Of a stretch of DNA of 62,935 nt, positions 1 to 9,341 are shown piece by piece. A model generated the notes under the pieces. It saw only the letters and a list, made by a program, of their open reading frames with translations, was not told where the DNA came from and made no database searches. The translations under genes were made by a program, and so were the position numbers. The stretch's first letter is position 1. Each line of letters opens with the position of its first letter. Source of the stretch: Granulicella sp. (GTDB lineage Bacteria; Acidobacteriota; Terriglobia; Terriglobales; Acidobacteriaceae); the NCBI GenBank assembly GCA_027365345.1, contig DAHXNO010000195.1, forward strand, positions 1 through 62,935, in the 5' to 3' direction.

Positions 1-1
1 A

Positions 2-1054
2 TGGGAGCACTATCTCTTCAACGGGGATAGAGAGAAGTTGCAGACGTTCTATCCTTTAATGAAAGGATCCGCGCAATTCTTTCTGGATACCCTCGTGGAG
101 CATCCAAAGCTCAAATGGATGGTCACCTGCCCATCCACGTCACCGGAACACTTCCCCAGCAGCCCTTCAGAAAGCAAGCCCTTCTGGGATGAGGTGACCA
201 ATCTTCACCTCAAGGGAACCACCATCTGTGCCGGGCCCACCATCGATATGTCGATCCTTCGCTTCCTGTTTGAAGGATGCATTCAGGCGAGTGAAATCCT
301 CAACGTTGACCCGGATCTTCGTCACCGACTCCGGCAGATGAAAGACAAGCTCGCCCCTCTCCAGATCGGTCGCTGGGGACAACTTCAGGAGTGGCTGGAA
401 GATTGGGATGATCCTGAGGATCAACATCGGCATCTTTCCCCGCTCTGGGGACTCTATCCCGGCAATGAAATCACCCCCGAAGGCACACCCAGCCTCGCTG
501 CAGCAGCGGCAAAACTCCTCCAATCCAGAGGAGACGGAGGAATGGGCTGGAGCATGGCCTGGAAGATCTGTCTCCGAGCACGCCTCCGGGATGGAGAGTA
601 CGCCTACGCCGAACTCAAGCGGCTATTGACTATCGCTGAAAAGAATGAGATCAGATACAAAGACGGTGGAACCTACCCCAACCTGATGAACGCGTTGCCC
701 TTCCAGATCGATGGCAATCTGGGCGCCACAGCCGGTATCGCGGAGATGCTGCTGCAATCCCATACCCAGGAGATTCACCTGCTTCCAGCCATTCCCGCGG
801 CCTGGGCCAGCGGCTCCGTCCAAGGCCTTCGCGCACGCAAAGGCTTCTCCGTGGACATCCAGTGGACAGGCGGAAAGCTCACCACAGCCACCATCCACTC
901 CACTCTCGGCAACCCTTGTAGAATTCGCAGCTCTGCCGACGTCTCCCATGTCTCTTCTTCCCAGCAGCCTGTTCCATTTGCTCGCATCGAAGATCACGTC
1001 GTGGAGTTCAAGACGGAACCCCAACAAACATATTCCATCGCGATGCAGCCGTGA
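2..1054 (+). CDS. GH95 alpha-L-fucosidase, C-terminal part (5' end outside window)
   Basis: Open from the first base; about 350 residues of a protein normally near 750-800 aa. It keeps the GH95 (alpha/alpha)6 catalytic region and the C-terminal beta domain. Visible family motifs are WEHYLF at the very start, CPSTSPEH at about residues 43-50 (its Glu is the expected general acid), [13 protein letters not shown], and FQIDGN near residue 233 (its Asp is the expected base). GH95 enzymes remove terminal alpha-1,2-L-fucose (some act on L-galactose) from glycans, usually in the periplasm or outside. Any signal peptide would lie upstream and cannot be seen. A peptidase gene follows after about 50 bp on the same strand. 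The internal ATG is not the real start, because homologous sequence continues upstream of it. Confidence 0.88.
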   Translation, partial: WEHYLFNGDREKLQTFYPLMKGSAQFFLDTLVEHPKLKWMVTCPSTSPEHFPSSPSESKPFWDEVTNLHLKGTTICAGPTIDMSILRFLFEGCIQASEILNVDPDLRHRLRQMKDKLAPLQIGRWGQLQEWLEDWDDPEDQHRHLSPLWGLYPGNEITPEGTPSLAAAAAKLLQSRGDGGMGWSMAWKICLRARLRDGEYAYAELKRLLTIAEKNEIRYKDGGTYPNLMNALPFQIDGNLGATAGIAEMLLQSHTQEIHLLPAIPAAWASGSVQGLRARKGFSVDIQWTGGKLTTATIHSTLGNPCRIRSSADVSHVSSSQQPVPFARIEDHVVEFKTEPQQTYSIAMQP

Positions 1055-1106
1055 AAGCGCTTGTGCTGTACACCAACTATCTGCAATGGGAAGGAAGCAA
1101 CGATCT

Positions 1107-3395
1107 ATGCAAACCTCTGCGATAAAGCTGTATGCTCATACCCGCATCGTCCTTCTGACCGCTCTACTGCTTGCCGGATCCTGTCCATTGGCATTCGGAT
1201 CCGCGGAACTCACCACGACCCTGCAACAGATATTTGGGCAGCATGAGTTCAATCTCCGGGATTTCGGTCCCGCGCGCTGGATAGACGGAGGCGACGCGTA
1301 TACGACAGTAGAACCTTCGTCGGCGCTTCCGAACACGGACGCCATGGATCTGGTGCGCTATGATACGGCGACCGGAGCAAGAAAGGTGCTTGTTTCCGCC
1401 TCGCAGTTAGTCCCCACGCCGGGAGCAAAGCCCCTGCACATTGATGACTATGCATGGTCAAAGGCGAACAATCGTCTGCTGATCTACACGGACTCTCAGA
1501 AGGTCTGGAGGCGGAAGACACGTGGGGATTATTGGGTACTGACGCTCGCCAGCGGGAAACTGCAAAAGCTTGGCGGGAATGTGCCCCCTGCCACGTTGAT
1601 GTTTGCCCAGTTCTCTCCCGATGGGAATAGTGTGGCCTACGTCCATGACCATAACATCTATGTTGAGAATCTGGCTTCTGGCGATATCCGGCAACTTACC
1701 ACTGACGGTTCCTCTACCGTCATCAACGGGACTTCCGATTGGGTAAATGAAGAGGAATTAGCGATTCGCAACGGCTTCCGATGGAGTCCCGATGGTCACT
1801 CCATCGCATACTGGCAGTTCAATACCACAGGGGTCGGTATCTATACCCTGATCAACGACACTGCTAAAGAATATCCCACCTTAATGCAATATCCTTATCC
1901 ACAGGTGGGAACAACGAACTCTGCGGTTCGCGTCGGTGTCGTCAGTATCGAGGGTGGCCCAACGCAATGGATGGATGTTCCGGGAGATCCTCGGGAGCAC
2001 TATATTGCCCGGATGGATTGGGCTGGAAGCTCCAATGAATTGGCGCTAGAAGTGCTGAACCGGCTTCAGAACCGGAATACCGTCTTGCTGGCCAATACGC
2101 GCACCGGAGCTATTCAGCAGGTTCTGGAGGACACCGATCCCGCATGGGTTGATGTGGTTGAGCGGTTCGATTGGACGAACGGCGGTAACGACCTGCTCTG
2201 GTTGAGCGAGAGAGACGGCTGGCGTCACATCTACGAAGCACCGAGAACTGGAGGTACGCTAAAGAAGTTAACGCGCGGTCCGTGGGATGTCATCCAGGAA
2301 GTTGCGGTTGATCAGCGCGATGGCTGGTTGTATTACATCGCGTCACCCACGAATGCAACCCAACGATATCTCTATCGTGTTCGATTGGACGGCGCGGGAT
2401 CTCCCGTGCGCGTGACTCCCTCCACAGAGCCTGGGACGCACAGCTATGATATCTCTCCTGACGGCCGCTGGGCTTTTCATACCCATTCCACGGCTGATCA
2501 TCCCCCGGTAACCGACTTGATCCGGCTGCCAGATCACCAAAGGGTTCGGATGCTTGAGAGTAACCAGGTAGTGGCTGAAAAACTAAAGGCGCTGATTGGA
2601 TCTCCCACCAGATTCTTTCAGGTTCACATTGACGGTGGAGTCACGCTGGACGGCTCCATGATTCAGCCGCCTCATTTCGACCCGACGAAGAAATATCCTG
2701 TACTGGTCTATGTCTATGGTGAGCCCGCTGGAGCTACCGTTATCGACAGATGGGGACAGGACACCACCCTGTTTCACCGCGCCATTGCGAACGATGGGTA
2801 TATTATTTTAAGCTTCGATAACCAAGGCACACCGGCGCCAAAGGGCCGTGCCTGGCGCAAGATCGTTTACGGCAGTCTCGGTCCGCTATCCTCCGCCCAG
2901 CAGGCGGAGGCGATACGCGAATTTTCCCGTGAGCATTCCTATGTTGATAGCTCTCGTATGGCGATATGGGGCTGGAGCGGAGGAGGCTCAAATACCTTGA
3001 ACCTGATGTTCCGATACCCCGGACTTTTCTCCGCGGGCATGGCTGTAGCTCCCATGGCCGATCAGCGCCACTACGACACGATTTATCAGGAACGCTACAT
3101 GGGATTGCCTGACGACAATCCCAAAGGATATCATGACGGTTCGCCCATCAACTTTGCGCAGGGGCTGAAGGGAAAGCTACTGATTGTGCACGGTTCGGGC
3201 GATGACAATTGCCATTTTCAAGTGACAGAGTTGCTTGTGAATCGGTTAATCGCTCTAGGAAAACCGTTCACCTTCATGGACTATCCGAACAGGACCCATG
3301 CTCTTTCAGAAGGGCCGGGAACATCGCTTCATCTGCGGAGCTTGCTCGCAAGATATCTTGAAGAGCAAGTCCCGCCAGGTGGAGTAGCCCGGTGA
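1107..3395 (+). CDS. Secreted S9 family prolyl peptidase, DPP-IV type
   Basis: A 762-aa serine exopeptidase expected to cleave X-Pro/X-Ala dipeptides from peptide N-termini. After a signal peptide (hydrophobic stretch around residues 13-30) comes the DPP-IV beta-propeller, with the DWVNEEE motif whose paired Glu bind the substrate amino terminus. The alpha/beta-hydrolase domain follows: nucleophile Ser in GWSGGG, Asp in HGSGDDN, His in NRTHAL. The reading frame is open far upstream inside the fucosidase gene; ATG 1107 was chosen because GGAAGGAAG lies about 10 bp before it and the signal peptide begins there (ATG 1086 is the alternative). The stop codon overlaps the GTG of the peptide transporter by 4 bp, so the pair is probably translationally coupled to digest peptides and import the products. 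Confidence 0.9.
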   Translation: MQTSAIKLYAHTRIVLLTALLLAGSCPLAFGSAELTTTLQQIFGQHEFNLRDFGPARWIDGGDAYTTVEPSSALPNTDAMDLVRYDTATGARKVLVSASQLVPTPGAKPLHIDDYAWSKANNRLLIYTDSQKVWRRKTRGDYWVLTLASGKLQKLGGNVPPATLMFAQFSPDGNSVAYVHDHNIYVENLASGDIRQLTTDGSSTVINGTSDWVNEEELAIRNGFRWSPDGHSIAYWQFNTTGVGIYTLINDTAKEYPTLMQYPYPQVGTTNSAVRVGVVSIEGGPTQWMDVPGDPREHYIARMDWAGSSNELALEVLNRLQNRNTVLLANTRTGAIQQVLEDTDPAWVDVVERFDWTNGGNDLLWLSERDGWRHIYEAPRTGGTLKKLTRGPWDVIQEVAVDQRDGWLYYIASPTNATQRYLYRVRLDGAGSPVRVTPSTEPGTHSYDISPDGRWAFHTHSTADHPPVTDLIRLPDHQRVRMLESNQVVAEKLKALIGSPTRFFQVHIDGGVTLDGSMIQPPHFDPTKKYPVLVYVYGEPAGATVIDRWGQDTTLFHRAIANDGYIILSFDNQGTPAPKGRAWRKIVYGSLGPLSSAQQAEAIREFSREHSYVDSSRMAIWGWSGGGSNTLNLMFRYPGLFSAGMAVAPMADQRHYDTIYQERYMGLPDDNPKGYHDGSPINFAQGLKGKLLIVHGSGDDNCHFQVTELLVNRLIALGKPFTFMDYPNRTHALSEGPGTSLHLRSLLARYLEEQVPPGGVAR

Positions 3396-4750
3396 GCGAA
3401 GGCCTCTGGCACGGCCAGATCATGCCCGATATGAACGTTGAGAGCGGATTTTTTGGCCAGCCTCCAGGCCTGATGTTTCTCTTTTTTGTTGAGATGTGGG
3501 AGCGCTTTTCCTATTACGGAATGAAGGCGCTGCTGGTTCTGTATCTGGTCGATGCCCAACGCTGGTCCATCAGCCGTGCGGCCAACGTCTACGGAAATTA
3601 CACGGCCCTTGTGTACATTGCTCCTGTGCTTGGGGGCTACCTGGCGGATCGCTTCATTGGAACGCGGCGCTCGCTGGTTTGGGGTGGCGTTTTGATTGCA
3701 TTGGGTCATTTTACTCTAGCGTTTCAACACGGCGGCGCATTTTATGGGGGCCTTGGCCTTATTGTTCTGGGCACAGGACTGTTCAAACCAAACGTTTCAA
3801 CCATGGTGGGTCAATTGTACGCTGCGGAAGACCAGCGTCGAGATTCAGGCTTCACCATCTTCTTTATGGGCATCAGCGTCGGAGGTTTGCTGGCACCACT
3901 TGCTTGCGGCTATCTCGCCATGCATGCGGGGTGGAACTATGGTTTTGCCGCCGCTGGAGTTGGCATGGTGCTGGGGCTGTTGTTGTATCTTGCGGGCCGC
4001 AAGCGCTATCTACCAGGAATCGGGTACCCACCCGCCGTTGTCAGCATGCAGGAACGAAAGGCTGTCCCAAACACCCCGGAAGAAAGGAAGAGGATTCTGG
4101 CAGTGTTGCTGGTGGTATTGATCACGATTCCATTCTGGGCATGCTATGAACAAGTGGGCAGCTCACTGAGTCTATTTGCGGATCATCACATTGCGCGGAC
4201 ACTCGGGCATTTTGTGGTTCCAGCGAGTTGGTTTCAATCCATCAATCCGGTTGTGATTGTGATGTTCGCCCCCGTGTTGGCGGTCCTATGGGAGTATCTG
4301 GAGAAAAGAGACCGGGAACCCTCTGCCCCCAACAAGATGGCTGTAGCGTATCTGTTGCTGGCAGTAGGCTTTGCATTTGCGACCTGGGCCGGCTTCCGCA
4401 GTGAGATATTCCTCCTGGTCAGTCCATTATGGTTTGTAGCGACGGACCTGTTCCGTTCGTGGGGTGAGCTTATGCTTTCTCCAGTAGGGCTATCCTATGT
4501 GACCAAGGTTGCGCCAGCGAGGTATGCGTCGCGGCTGATGGCGGCATGGTTCCTAGCGGAAGGCGTCGGCAATAAGGTCGCCGGATCGATCGCCTCCTAT
4601 TCCGGTTCCATTCGAGCCGGACATTTTTATGCGATATTCGTAATTATGGCCGTTGTTTCGATGATCTGTCTGCTTATGATGATTCCTTTGCTGAAGCATT
4701 TAGCTGGAGGGGCGGATCGGTCCGATATTGAAGGGAAGCTGACCGGCTGA
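3392..4750 (+). CDS. POT/PTR family proton-dependent oligopeptide transporter
   Basis: A 452-aa inner-membrane MFS protein importing di- and tripeptides with protons. Family signatures are FFVEMWERFSYYGM near residue 27 (contains the ExxERFxYY proton-coupling motif), GGYLADRFIGTRR in the first MFS loop, and GTGLFKPNVS in TM4. About a dozen hydrophobic segments are visible. The start is a GTG inside the stop of the upstream DPP-IV peptidase (GTGA overlap), so the two form one transcription unit. It is somewhat shorter than typical members (about 480-520 aa), mainly in the central loop, but no conserved segment is obviously missing. Confidence 0.9.
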   Translation: MSEGLWHGQIMPDMNVESGFFGQPPGLMFLFFVEMWERFSYYGMKALLVLYLVDAQRWSISRAANVYGNYTALVYIAPVLGGYLADRFIGTRRSLVWGGVLIALGHFTLAFQHGGAFYGGLGLIVLGTGLFKPNVSTMVGQLYAAEDQRRDSGFTIFFMGISVGGLLAPLACGYLAMHAGWNYGFAAAGVGMVLGLLLYLAGRKRYLPGIGYPPAVVSMQERKAVPNTPEERKRILAVLLVVLITIPFWACYEQVGSSLSLFADHHIARTLGHFVVPASWFQSINPVVIVMFAPVLAVLWEYLEKRDREPSAPNKMAVAYLLLAVGFAFATWAGFRSEIFLLVSPLWFVATDLFRSWGELMLSPVGLSYVTKVAPARYASRLMAAWFLAEGVGNKVAGSIASYSGSIRAGHFYAIFVIMAVVSMICLLMMIPLLKHLAGGADRSDIEGKLTG

Positions 4751-4837
4751 ATTGTGAGGCTGCGATTGGGTGGGCTGAAAGGAGGCATGGTGGGAGGTTC
4801 ATATGGGTTCTCCAGAGCTGATGATGTGCGCCGATGA

Positions 4838-5695
4838 TCACCTATAGCTCCATTCCTTATTCAGAACTGGTTGAAGCATCTTTCGGACTTCCGCGACTAG
4901 ATTTGCATCATACGGTTGCTCGAAGCTTTCAACGTTGCTTCGCACCGTCTCCGGCTTGCTAGTACTGAACAGGGTCGTCGCTATCTCCGGATTTTGACTT
5001 GAAAACTGAAGCGCGAGGCGACTTATCGAAGTTTTCTGCGCTTTGCAGAATTCCGCAACGGCGCGAAACCGGCTCCGGTCTTCCGGGCTAGCAGGATGCC
5101 ATAATGCCGGCCCTTGGTCAGTCAGCAGGCCAGATGCAAATGGCGATCCATTTACGATACCGATATCCTTCTGCTTTGCCAGGGGCAACAGATCAAGCAA
5201 TTGGGTGTCATTAAGACAATAATGATTGTGAACTAATGCGGCGTCAATATCGAAAGACGCAAAGATACGCTTCCACAGGTCCATCGGATAAATACCAAAG
5301 CTTACGCTGCCTATCCGGCTTTCTCGCTTCAACTCCTCAACCGCTTCATACCCCTCAGTCAAGGCCCATTCGGTGTACTTTCTATCCTGGTACTCAATGT
5401 CGTGGATGTGGATAATATCAAAATAGTCAACTCCTAATCGAGCAGAACTCTCATTGATCGAAGCGCGGATACGCGCGCGGGAGTAATCCAGTGTGTCGTT
5501 GCCATAATTGTTTGGGTCTGTATATTTCCCCACCTTGGTGGAGAGAACATAGCGATCACGAGAAATTCCGTGCAGCGCCCTTCCCAGAACCGTTTCAGCC
5601 CTGGCGCCTCCGTAGGCGGGCGCGACGTCAAAGTAGTTAATGCCGCCATCAAGAGCCGCATGTACCGCCGCAATCGCCTCTGCTTCATCAACAGG
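4838..5695 (-). pseudogene. Aldo/keto reductase, N-terminus removed by IS66 insertion
   Basis: 285 codons of an NADP-dependent aldo/keto reductase remain. The first retained residues are PVDEAEAI, followed by INYFDVAPAYGG (catalytic Asp and Tyr), a Lys in STKVGKY, and a His in HIHDIEY, completing the usual catalytic tetrad. The roughly 25 residues normally ahead of this point, including strand beta1, are gone because the inverted repeat of the IS66 element begins at 5696. A frame remains open into the element and could give a hybrid N-terminus. The sequence style (HIHDIEY, INESSARLGVDYFD) resembles the L-fucose/L-galactose dehydrogenase branch of AKRs, which would fit the GH95 fucosidase upstream; that assignment is inference. 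It is convergent with the peptide transporter. Confidence 0.8.
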
Positions 5696-5749
5696 GTATC
5701 CGTCAGAGCAAATGCATCTGTTCGTCGGGTCTGGGTTGTGATGGACTGT
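5696..5749 (+). repeat. IS66 left terminal inverted repeat
   Basis: Reads GTATCCGTCAGAGCAA and onward. It aligns without gaps to the reverse complement of 8210-8263, with roughly 40 of 54 positions identical. The innermost 13 bases (TGTGATGGACTGT) and the CGTCAGAGCAA block are perfect. Confidence 0.9.
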
Positions 5750-5753
5750 TGCC

Positions 5754-6110
5754 ATGAGCGGAGAGGCAGTAGTTGTGGGTCGACGTAGTCGGGCGGAGAT
5801 AGCGCGGCTGGCGGGGTTGTATGCGACGAGCGGGATGGGGCGGAGCGAGTTCTGCTTTCGCCATGGGATGGCATTGAGCACGCTGAATCGTCACCTGAAC
5901 AAGCAGCGGCAGCGGAACCATGCGGGCAACGATGGCGGCGGCTGTCCTCTGGTGGAGGTGGAGATGAGCGCAGCGGTTGTCCCGGTAATAGATGGGGATC
6001 AAGCCGGAGCGTTGAAGGTGCTGTTGCAGAACGGCCGCAGCGTGAGCGTTGGTTGCGGCTTCGACGGCGAGACGTTGCGACGGTTGGTGGCTGTACTGGA
6101 GCGGCCGTAG
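5754..6110 (+). CDS. tnpA: IS66 accessory protein TnpA
   Basis: A 118-aa IS66 OrfA protein. It has a helix-turn-helix-like N-terminal part (RRSRAEIARLAGLYATSG, then EFCFRHGMALSTLNRHL) and the family's C-terminal block ending in GFDGETLRRLVAVLE. It starts 5 bp after the left inverted repeat and is required together with TnpB for transposition in studied IS66 elements. Its stop is 2 bp before the likely TnpB start, suggesting coupling. Confidence 0.88.
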   Translation: MSGEAVVVGRRSRAEIARLAGLYATSGMGRSEFCFRHGMALSTLNRHLNKQRQRNHAGNDGGGCPLVEVEMSAAVVPVIDGDQAGALKVLLQNGRSVSVGCGFDGETLRRLVAVLERP

Positions 6111-6112
6111 CT

Positions 6113-6499
6113 GTGTTCGGCGTGGGCGCTGCGACGCGGATCTATCTTGCGCCTGGCGCAACCGATATGCGCAAGGGGTTCGATGGCCTCTACGGCCTGG
6201 TGCGCGACCAATTGTTGTGTGATCCGTTGAGCGGTCATGTCTTCCTGTTTTCGAACGCCCAGAGGAATCGTCTCAAGATCATTTTCTTTGACGGAACAGG
6301 ACTGTGGGTTTGCGCAAAGCGAATTGAAAAGGGCCGCATTCACTGGCCTGCTGTCGATCAGGATCAGTGCAAAGTAGTGTTGAGCCATGAAGAGTTGACG
6401 ATGCTGCTGGGCGGCATCGATCTGGCCCAGACACGCGAGCGCAAGTGGTATCGCAGATCCGTCAGGGAGGAATCAACGGAGTCACGAAAGTCCGCATGA
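6113..6499 (+). CDS. tnpB: IS66 accessory protein TnpB
   Basis: A 128-aa IS66 OrfB protein with the diagnostic ATDMRKGFDGLYGLV and VFLFSNAQRNRLKIIFFDGTGLW blocks. The same frame opens at 6053, but GTG 6113, directly after the tnpA stop, gives the usual short N-terminus before the RIYLAPGATDMRKG motif and is preferred. It lies between tnpA and tnpC as in complete IS66 elements and shows no disruption. Confidence 0.9.
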   Translation: MFGVGAATRIYLAPGATDMRKGFDGLYGLVRDQLLCDPLSGHVFLFSNAQRNRLKIIFFDGTGLWVCAKRIEKGRIHWPAVDQDQCKVVLSHEELTMLLGGIDLAQTRERKWYRRSVREESTESRKSA

Positions 6500-6515
6500 A
6501 CACAGCACGTTTCGC

Positions 6516-8237
6516 TTGTTAATGCACAGGCGATTCTGTTATTCAAGAAGCATCGTGAGTGCGACTCTCCATCCTTCTCAGACGTCCATTCCGAGTCCGG
6601 CGCGTTGTTTCCCCGCGGAACTTCTCGAACAACTAAAAGCGCAACTTCCGGCGTCACTGTTTGGGGCTGTCAGCGAAAAGATTGCTGCGCATGAGAAGCA
6701 GTTGGATACGACGTCGAACGAACTGCACTATGCGCAATTGAAGATCCAGGTGCTGGAAGAGCGGTTGCGGCAGCAGCGGATCGCGAAGTACGGTCCCGGC
6801 AGTGAGACGCTGAGCGATCTGCAACTGGAGTTGCTGGAGTTGGAACCTGGCGTCAGCAGCCAGGAAGTGGCGGCCGAGAGCGGGCGCGAGGCGCTGCCGC
6901 CGTCTACACCGGCCAGGCAGAAGCGCAAGCATCCTGGCCGCCAGACGCTACCCGTTGATCTGCCCCGCGTGGAGAAGATCGTTGCCTGCATGCAAGAGCA
7001 GGGCGTATGCGGCAACTGCGGCGGCGAGACCGCGGTGATCGGCTACGAGGTCAGCGAAGTGCTAAGCGTGAAGCCGGCCGAGTACTTCGTCGAGGTGACC
7101 AAGCGCGAGAAGCGCGCCTGCAGGAAGTGCGAAGAGCAGGGCGTAGCCATCGCTCCGGCACCCGTGCGGATCATCGACAAGAGCCTGGTGAGCGATCAGG
7201 TCATCATCGATACGGTGATGAATAAATACGCAGATTCACTCCCTCTTTATCGCCAGAGTGCGATGCTCAAGCGGGATGTCGGCATCGACATCAGCCGCGC
7301 CACCATGGATGGATGGGTGATGCGCGTCGGCGAGTTGCTCACCCCTGTCGCAGCAGCGATGCGCGCTGAGTTGCTCGGCGGAAGTTATATCCAGGCAGAC
7401 GAAACTCCGGTGGAGGTGCAGACGCGTGATGGCCGCGGACAGAACAAGCAGGCCTATCTCTGGCAGTATGGATCGCCGGGCGGAGGCGCCGTCTTCGACT
7501 TCCGCATGGGCCGCGAGCGTGATGGGCCGCTGCGTTTTCTGGGCGACTATGAAGGCATCCTGCAGACCGACGGTTACGCTGCCTACGACCGTGTCGGGGG
7601 GCCGAAGATGGTCCATGCTGCCTGTTGGGCTCACGTGCGCAGGAAGTTTGTGGACGCGGTGAAGCTCAACCCGCAGGATGCCGTGGCGACGCGCGCGGTT
7701 GTTCTGATGGATGAGCTGTTTGCCATCGACGCAAGGGCTCGCGCGGAGCAGATGGACCTCGCTGCGCGTCATGCCCTGCGCCAGCAGCAGCTTCCGCCGC
7801 TGCTCGACCGGTTGCGTGCCCACACCCTTGCTGCGCAGAAGAGTTCCTTACCTAGCAGCGCCACGGGCAAGGCTGCCCACTACACGCTCGCGCTGTGGCA
7901 GAAGCTGACGCGTTTCCTCGATCATCCCGAGTTGGAGCTATCCAACAACATCGCGGAGAACTCCATGCGCCCCATATCGATTGGCAGAAAAAACTGGATC
8001 CACGTCGGCAGCGCTCAGGCCGGACCGAAGATCGCTGCCATCTTCTCGGTCGTCGAAAGCTGCCGCCGGCTCCGGCTCCCCATCCGCCACTACCTCGCCG
8101 CCGTACTTCCAGGACTCGCTAACACTTCTATCCAGCGCCTCGCCGATCTCACCCCCGCCGCCTGGCAGAAATCCATCGCCGCAACACAGCCTCACGCTGG
8201 CCTAAACGTACAGTCCATCACAGCCGAGCGCCCCTGA
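6516..8237 (+). CDS. tnpC: IS66 transposase TnpC (DDE)
   Basis: A 573-aa IS66 transposase. In order: an N-terminal coiled-coil/leucine-rich region (about 25-100), a CGNCGG...CRKC zinc-finger-like pair (about 165-210), and the DDE core with Asp in YIQADETPV, Asp in LQTDGYAAYD and Glu in SNNIAENSMRP. The C-terminal segment runs into the right inverted repeat. ATG 6516 opens the frame; GTG 6555, with AAGAAG shortly before it, is an equally plausible start. No stops or frameshifts are seen, so the element appears competent. Confidence 0.9.
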   Translation: MLMHRRFCYSRSIVSATLHPSQTSIPSPARCFPAELLEQLKAQLPASLFGAVSEKIAAHEKQLDTTSNELHYAQLKIQVLEERLRQQRIAKYGPGSETLSDLQLELLELEPGVSSQEVAAESGREALPPSTPARQKRKHPGRQTLPVDLPRVEKIVACMQEQGVCGNCGGETAVIGYEVSEVLSVKPAEYFVEVTKREKRACRKCEEQGVAIAPAPVRIIDKSLVSDQVIIDTVMNKYADSLPLYRQSAMLKRDVGIDISRATMDGWVMRVGELLTPVAAAMRAELLGGSYIQADETPVEVQTRDGRGQNKQAYLWQYGSPGGGAVFDFRMGRERDGPLRFLGDYEGILQTDGYAAYDRVGGPKMVHAACWAHVRRKFVDAVKLNPQDAVATRAVVLMDELFAIDARARAEQMDLAARHALRQQQLPPLLDRLRAHTLAAQKSSLPSSATGKAAHYTLALWQKLTRFLDHPELELSNNIAENSMRPISIGRKNWIHVGSAQAGPKIAAIFSVVESCRRLRLPIRHYLAAVLPGLANTSIQRLADLTPAAWQKSIAATQPHAGLNVQSITAERP

Positions 8238-8263
8238 ACAGGTGCGGTTGCTCTGACGCTTAC
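8210..8263 (-). repeat. IS66 right terminal inverted repeat
   Basis: Partner of the repeat at 5696-5749. Read on the minus strand it begins GTAAGCGTCAGAGCAACCGC. It overlaps the last codons of tnpC and ends exactly where the truncated IS1634-type transposase resumes. Confidence 0.9.
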
Positions 8264-9308
8264 CTTGATCTTCGTTCAGGCACACCACATACCGGCGCGC
8301 ATCCTCAACCCAGACCTCTTTCACCTGCAGCGGCGACGGATCGTGCCGGTCGTCGCTCTTGGGATGCACTTGCGCGTAGCGGCCGGCGCGCGCCACCACC
8401 GCCTTGGCTTCCGTAGAACTTCTCATGCGCACGCCCAGGATGTATCGCCACTTGCGCAACTCCACTTTCGCCAAGGTCTCGACGCTGATCATCCCCCGGT
8501 CGGCAACGATGCAGATTGACCGGATCCCGAACCGACTCTGTAACCGTTCCACGATCGGAACCAGACTCTTCACGTCGGCGGTGTTGCCCGGCCACAGTTC
8601 GCTGCACACCGGATTGCCGTTGCGGTCCAGCACCATGCCTACCACCATCTGTTTCAGGTCGGGACGATGGTCCTTCGAGTATCCAGGCTGGCCGATAGTC
8701 TCGCCTCCCTCACCCTCGAAGTAGATCGAGGTGGTATCGAAGGACACCATATCCAGGTCGTTGAATAGGTCACGGCGCCGAGCAAACAGCGCTTCCTCGA
8801 TGAGATCCTTGTTGGTACGGGGAGAGAATGGCGTGGCTCCGTCCTGCTGGGTGCTGGGAAGAACCTCTCCCAACCATGCCATGGACCGATAGAGGTGGTG
8901 TAACTCCAGTTCGGCGACGCCTTCGATCGTGTAGTCGTCCTTCCACTTCTCCGCAGCGCGGTCGCTGCCGGGTGCAAAGAGCCGATGCAACACGGTGAGC
9001 AAGTTGGCGCGTTCCACGGAGAACTCAAAACGTCGTCCCTTGAGAAGGGTGCTCAGGACCTGGCCGATCGAGCAGGCCTCCCAGCGCCGCTCAAAGATCA
9101 GGGTGACGCCAATCCTGGTGCTTCGCGTCGTGACGCTGTCGCCCCGCGCCGGCGCACCGAGTACAGCCAGCTTCTCAGAGAACCGCCCCAGCGACTGGAT
9201 CAGCGAGTCAAGCTGCCCGCTGGCCAGCAACTGATCGAGCCGGCCAAGACGAAACAGAACGCGTTGCGTCACTTTGCCATTCACCCGCTCGTTATCGACA
9301 AGGAGCAA
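8264..9308 (-). pseudogene. IS1634-type (IS4-group) transposase, C-terminus missing
   Basis: About 348 residues of an IS4-superfamily DDE transposase. Conserved blocks include SFDTTSIYFEGEG (first Asp), GYSKDHRPDLKQMVVG, CSELWPGNTADV and CIVADRGMIS (second Asp). The protein breaks off after VCLNEDQ at the IS66 right end, losing roughly the last third, including the region expected to hold the catalytic Glu. At the N-terminus homology (RRNGSRTYLLLVDNERVNG) continues about 10 codons upstream of TTG 9308 to a stop at 9339-9341, so the start is unclear or also damaged. A remnant, not an active gene. Confidence 0.85.
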
Positions 9309-9341
9309 ATAGGTTCGGGAACCATTCCTCCTTCGCCCTCA

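Larger units (their letters stand above)
5696..8263 (+). mobile_element. IS66-family insertion sequence, complete
   Basis: A 2568-bp element with three ORFs (tnpA, tnpB, tnpC) between imperfect 54-bp terminal inverted repeats at 5696-5749 and 8210-8263. The right end, read inward, begins GTAAGCG, the classic IS66 terminus; the left begins GTATCCG. Both continue CGTCAGAGCAA and end with TGTGATGGACTGT. Flanking 8-mers (TCAACAGG and CTTGATCT) do not match, so there is no target duplication. The left flank is an aldo/keto reductase gene and the right flank an IS1634-type transposase, each truncated exactly at the element boundary. This points to an adjacent deletion or recombination after insertion. 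Confidence 0.92.

Noticed and set aside
711-1106. Long N-terminal extension of the DPP-IV frame (894 aa from 711)
   Set aside because: It overlaps the conserved C-terminal domain of the fucosidase. A ribosome-binding site and signal peptide support a start at 1107.
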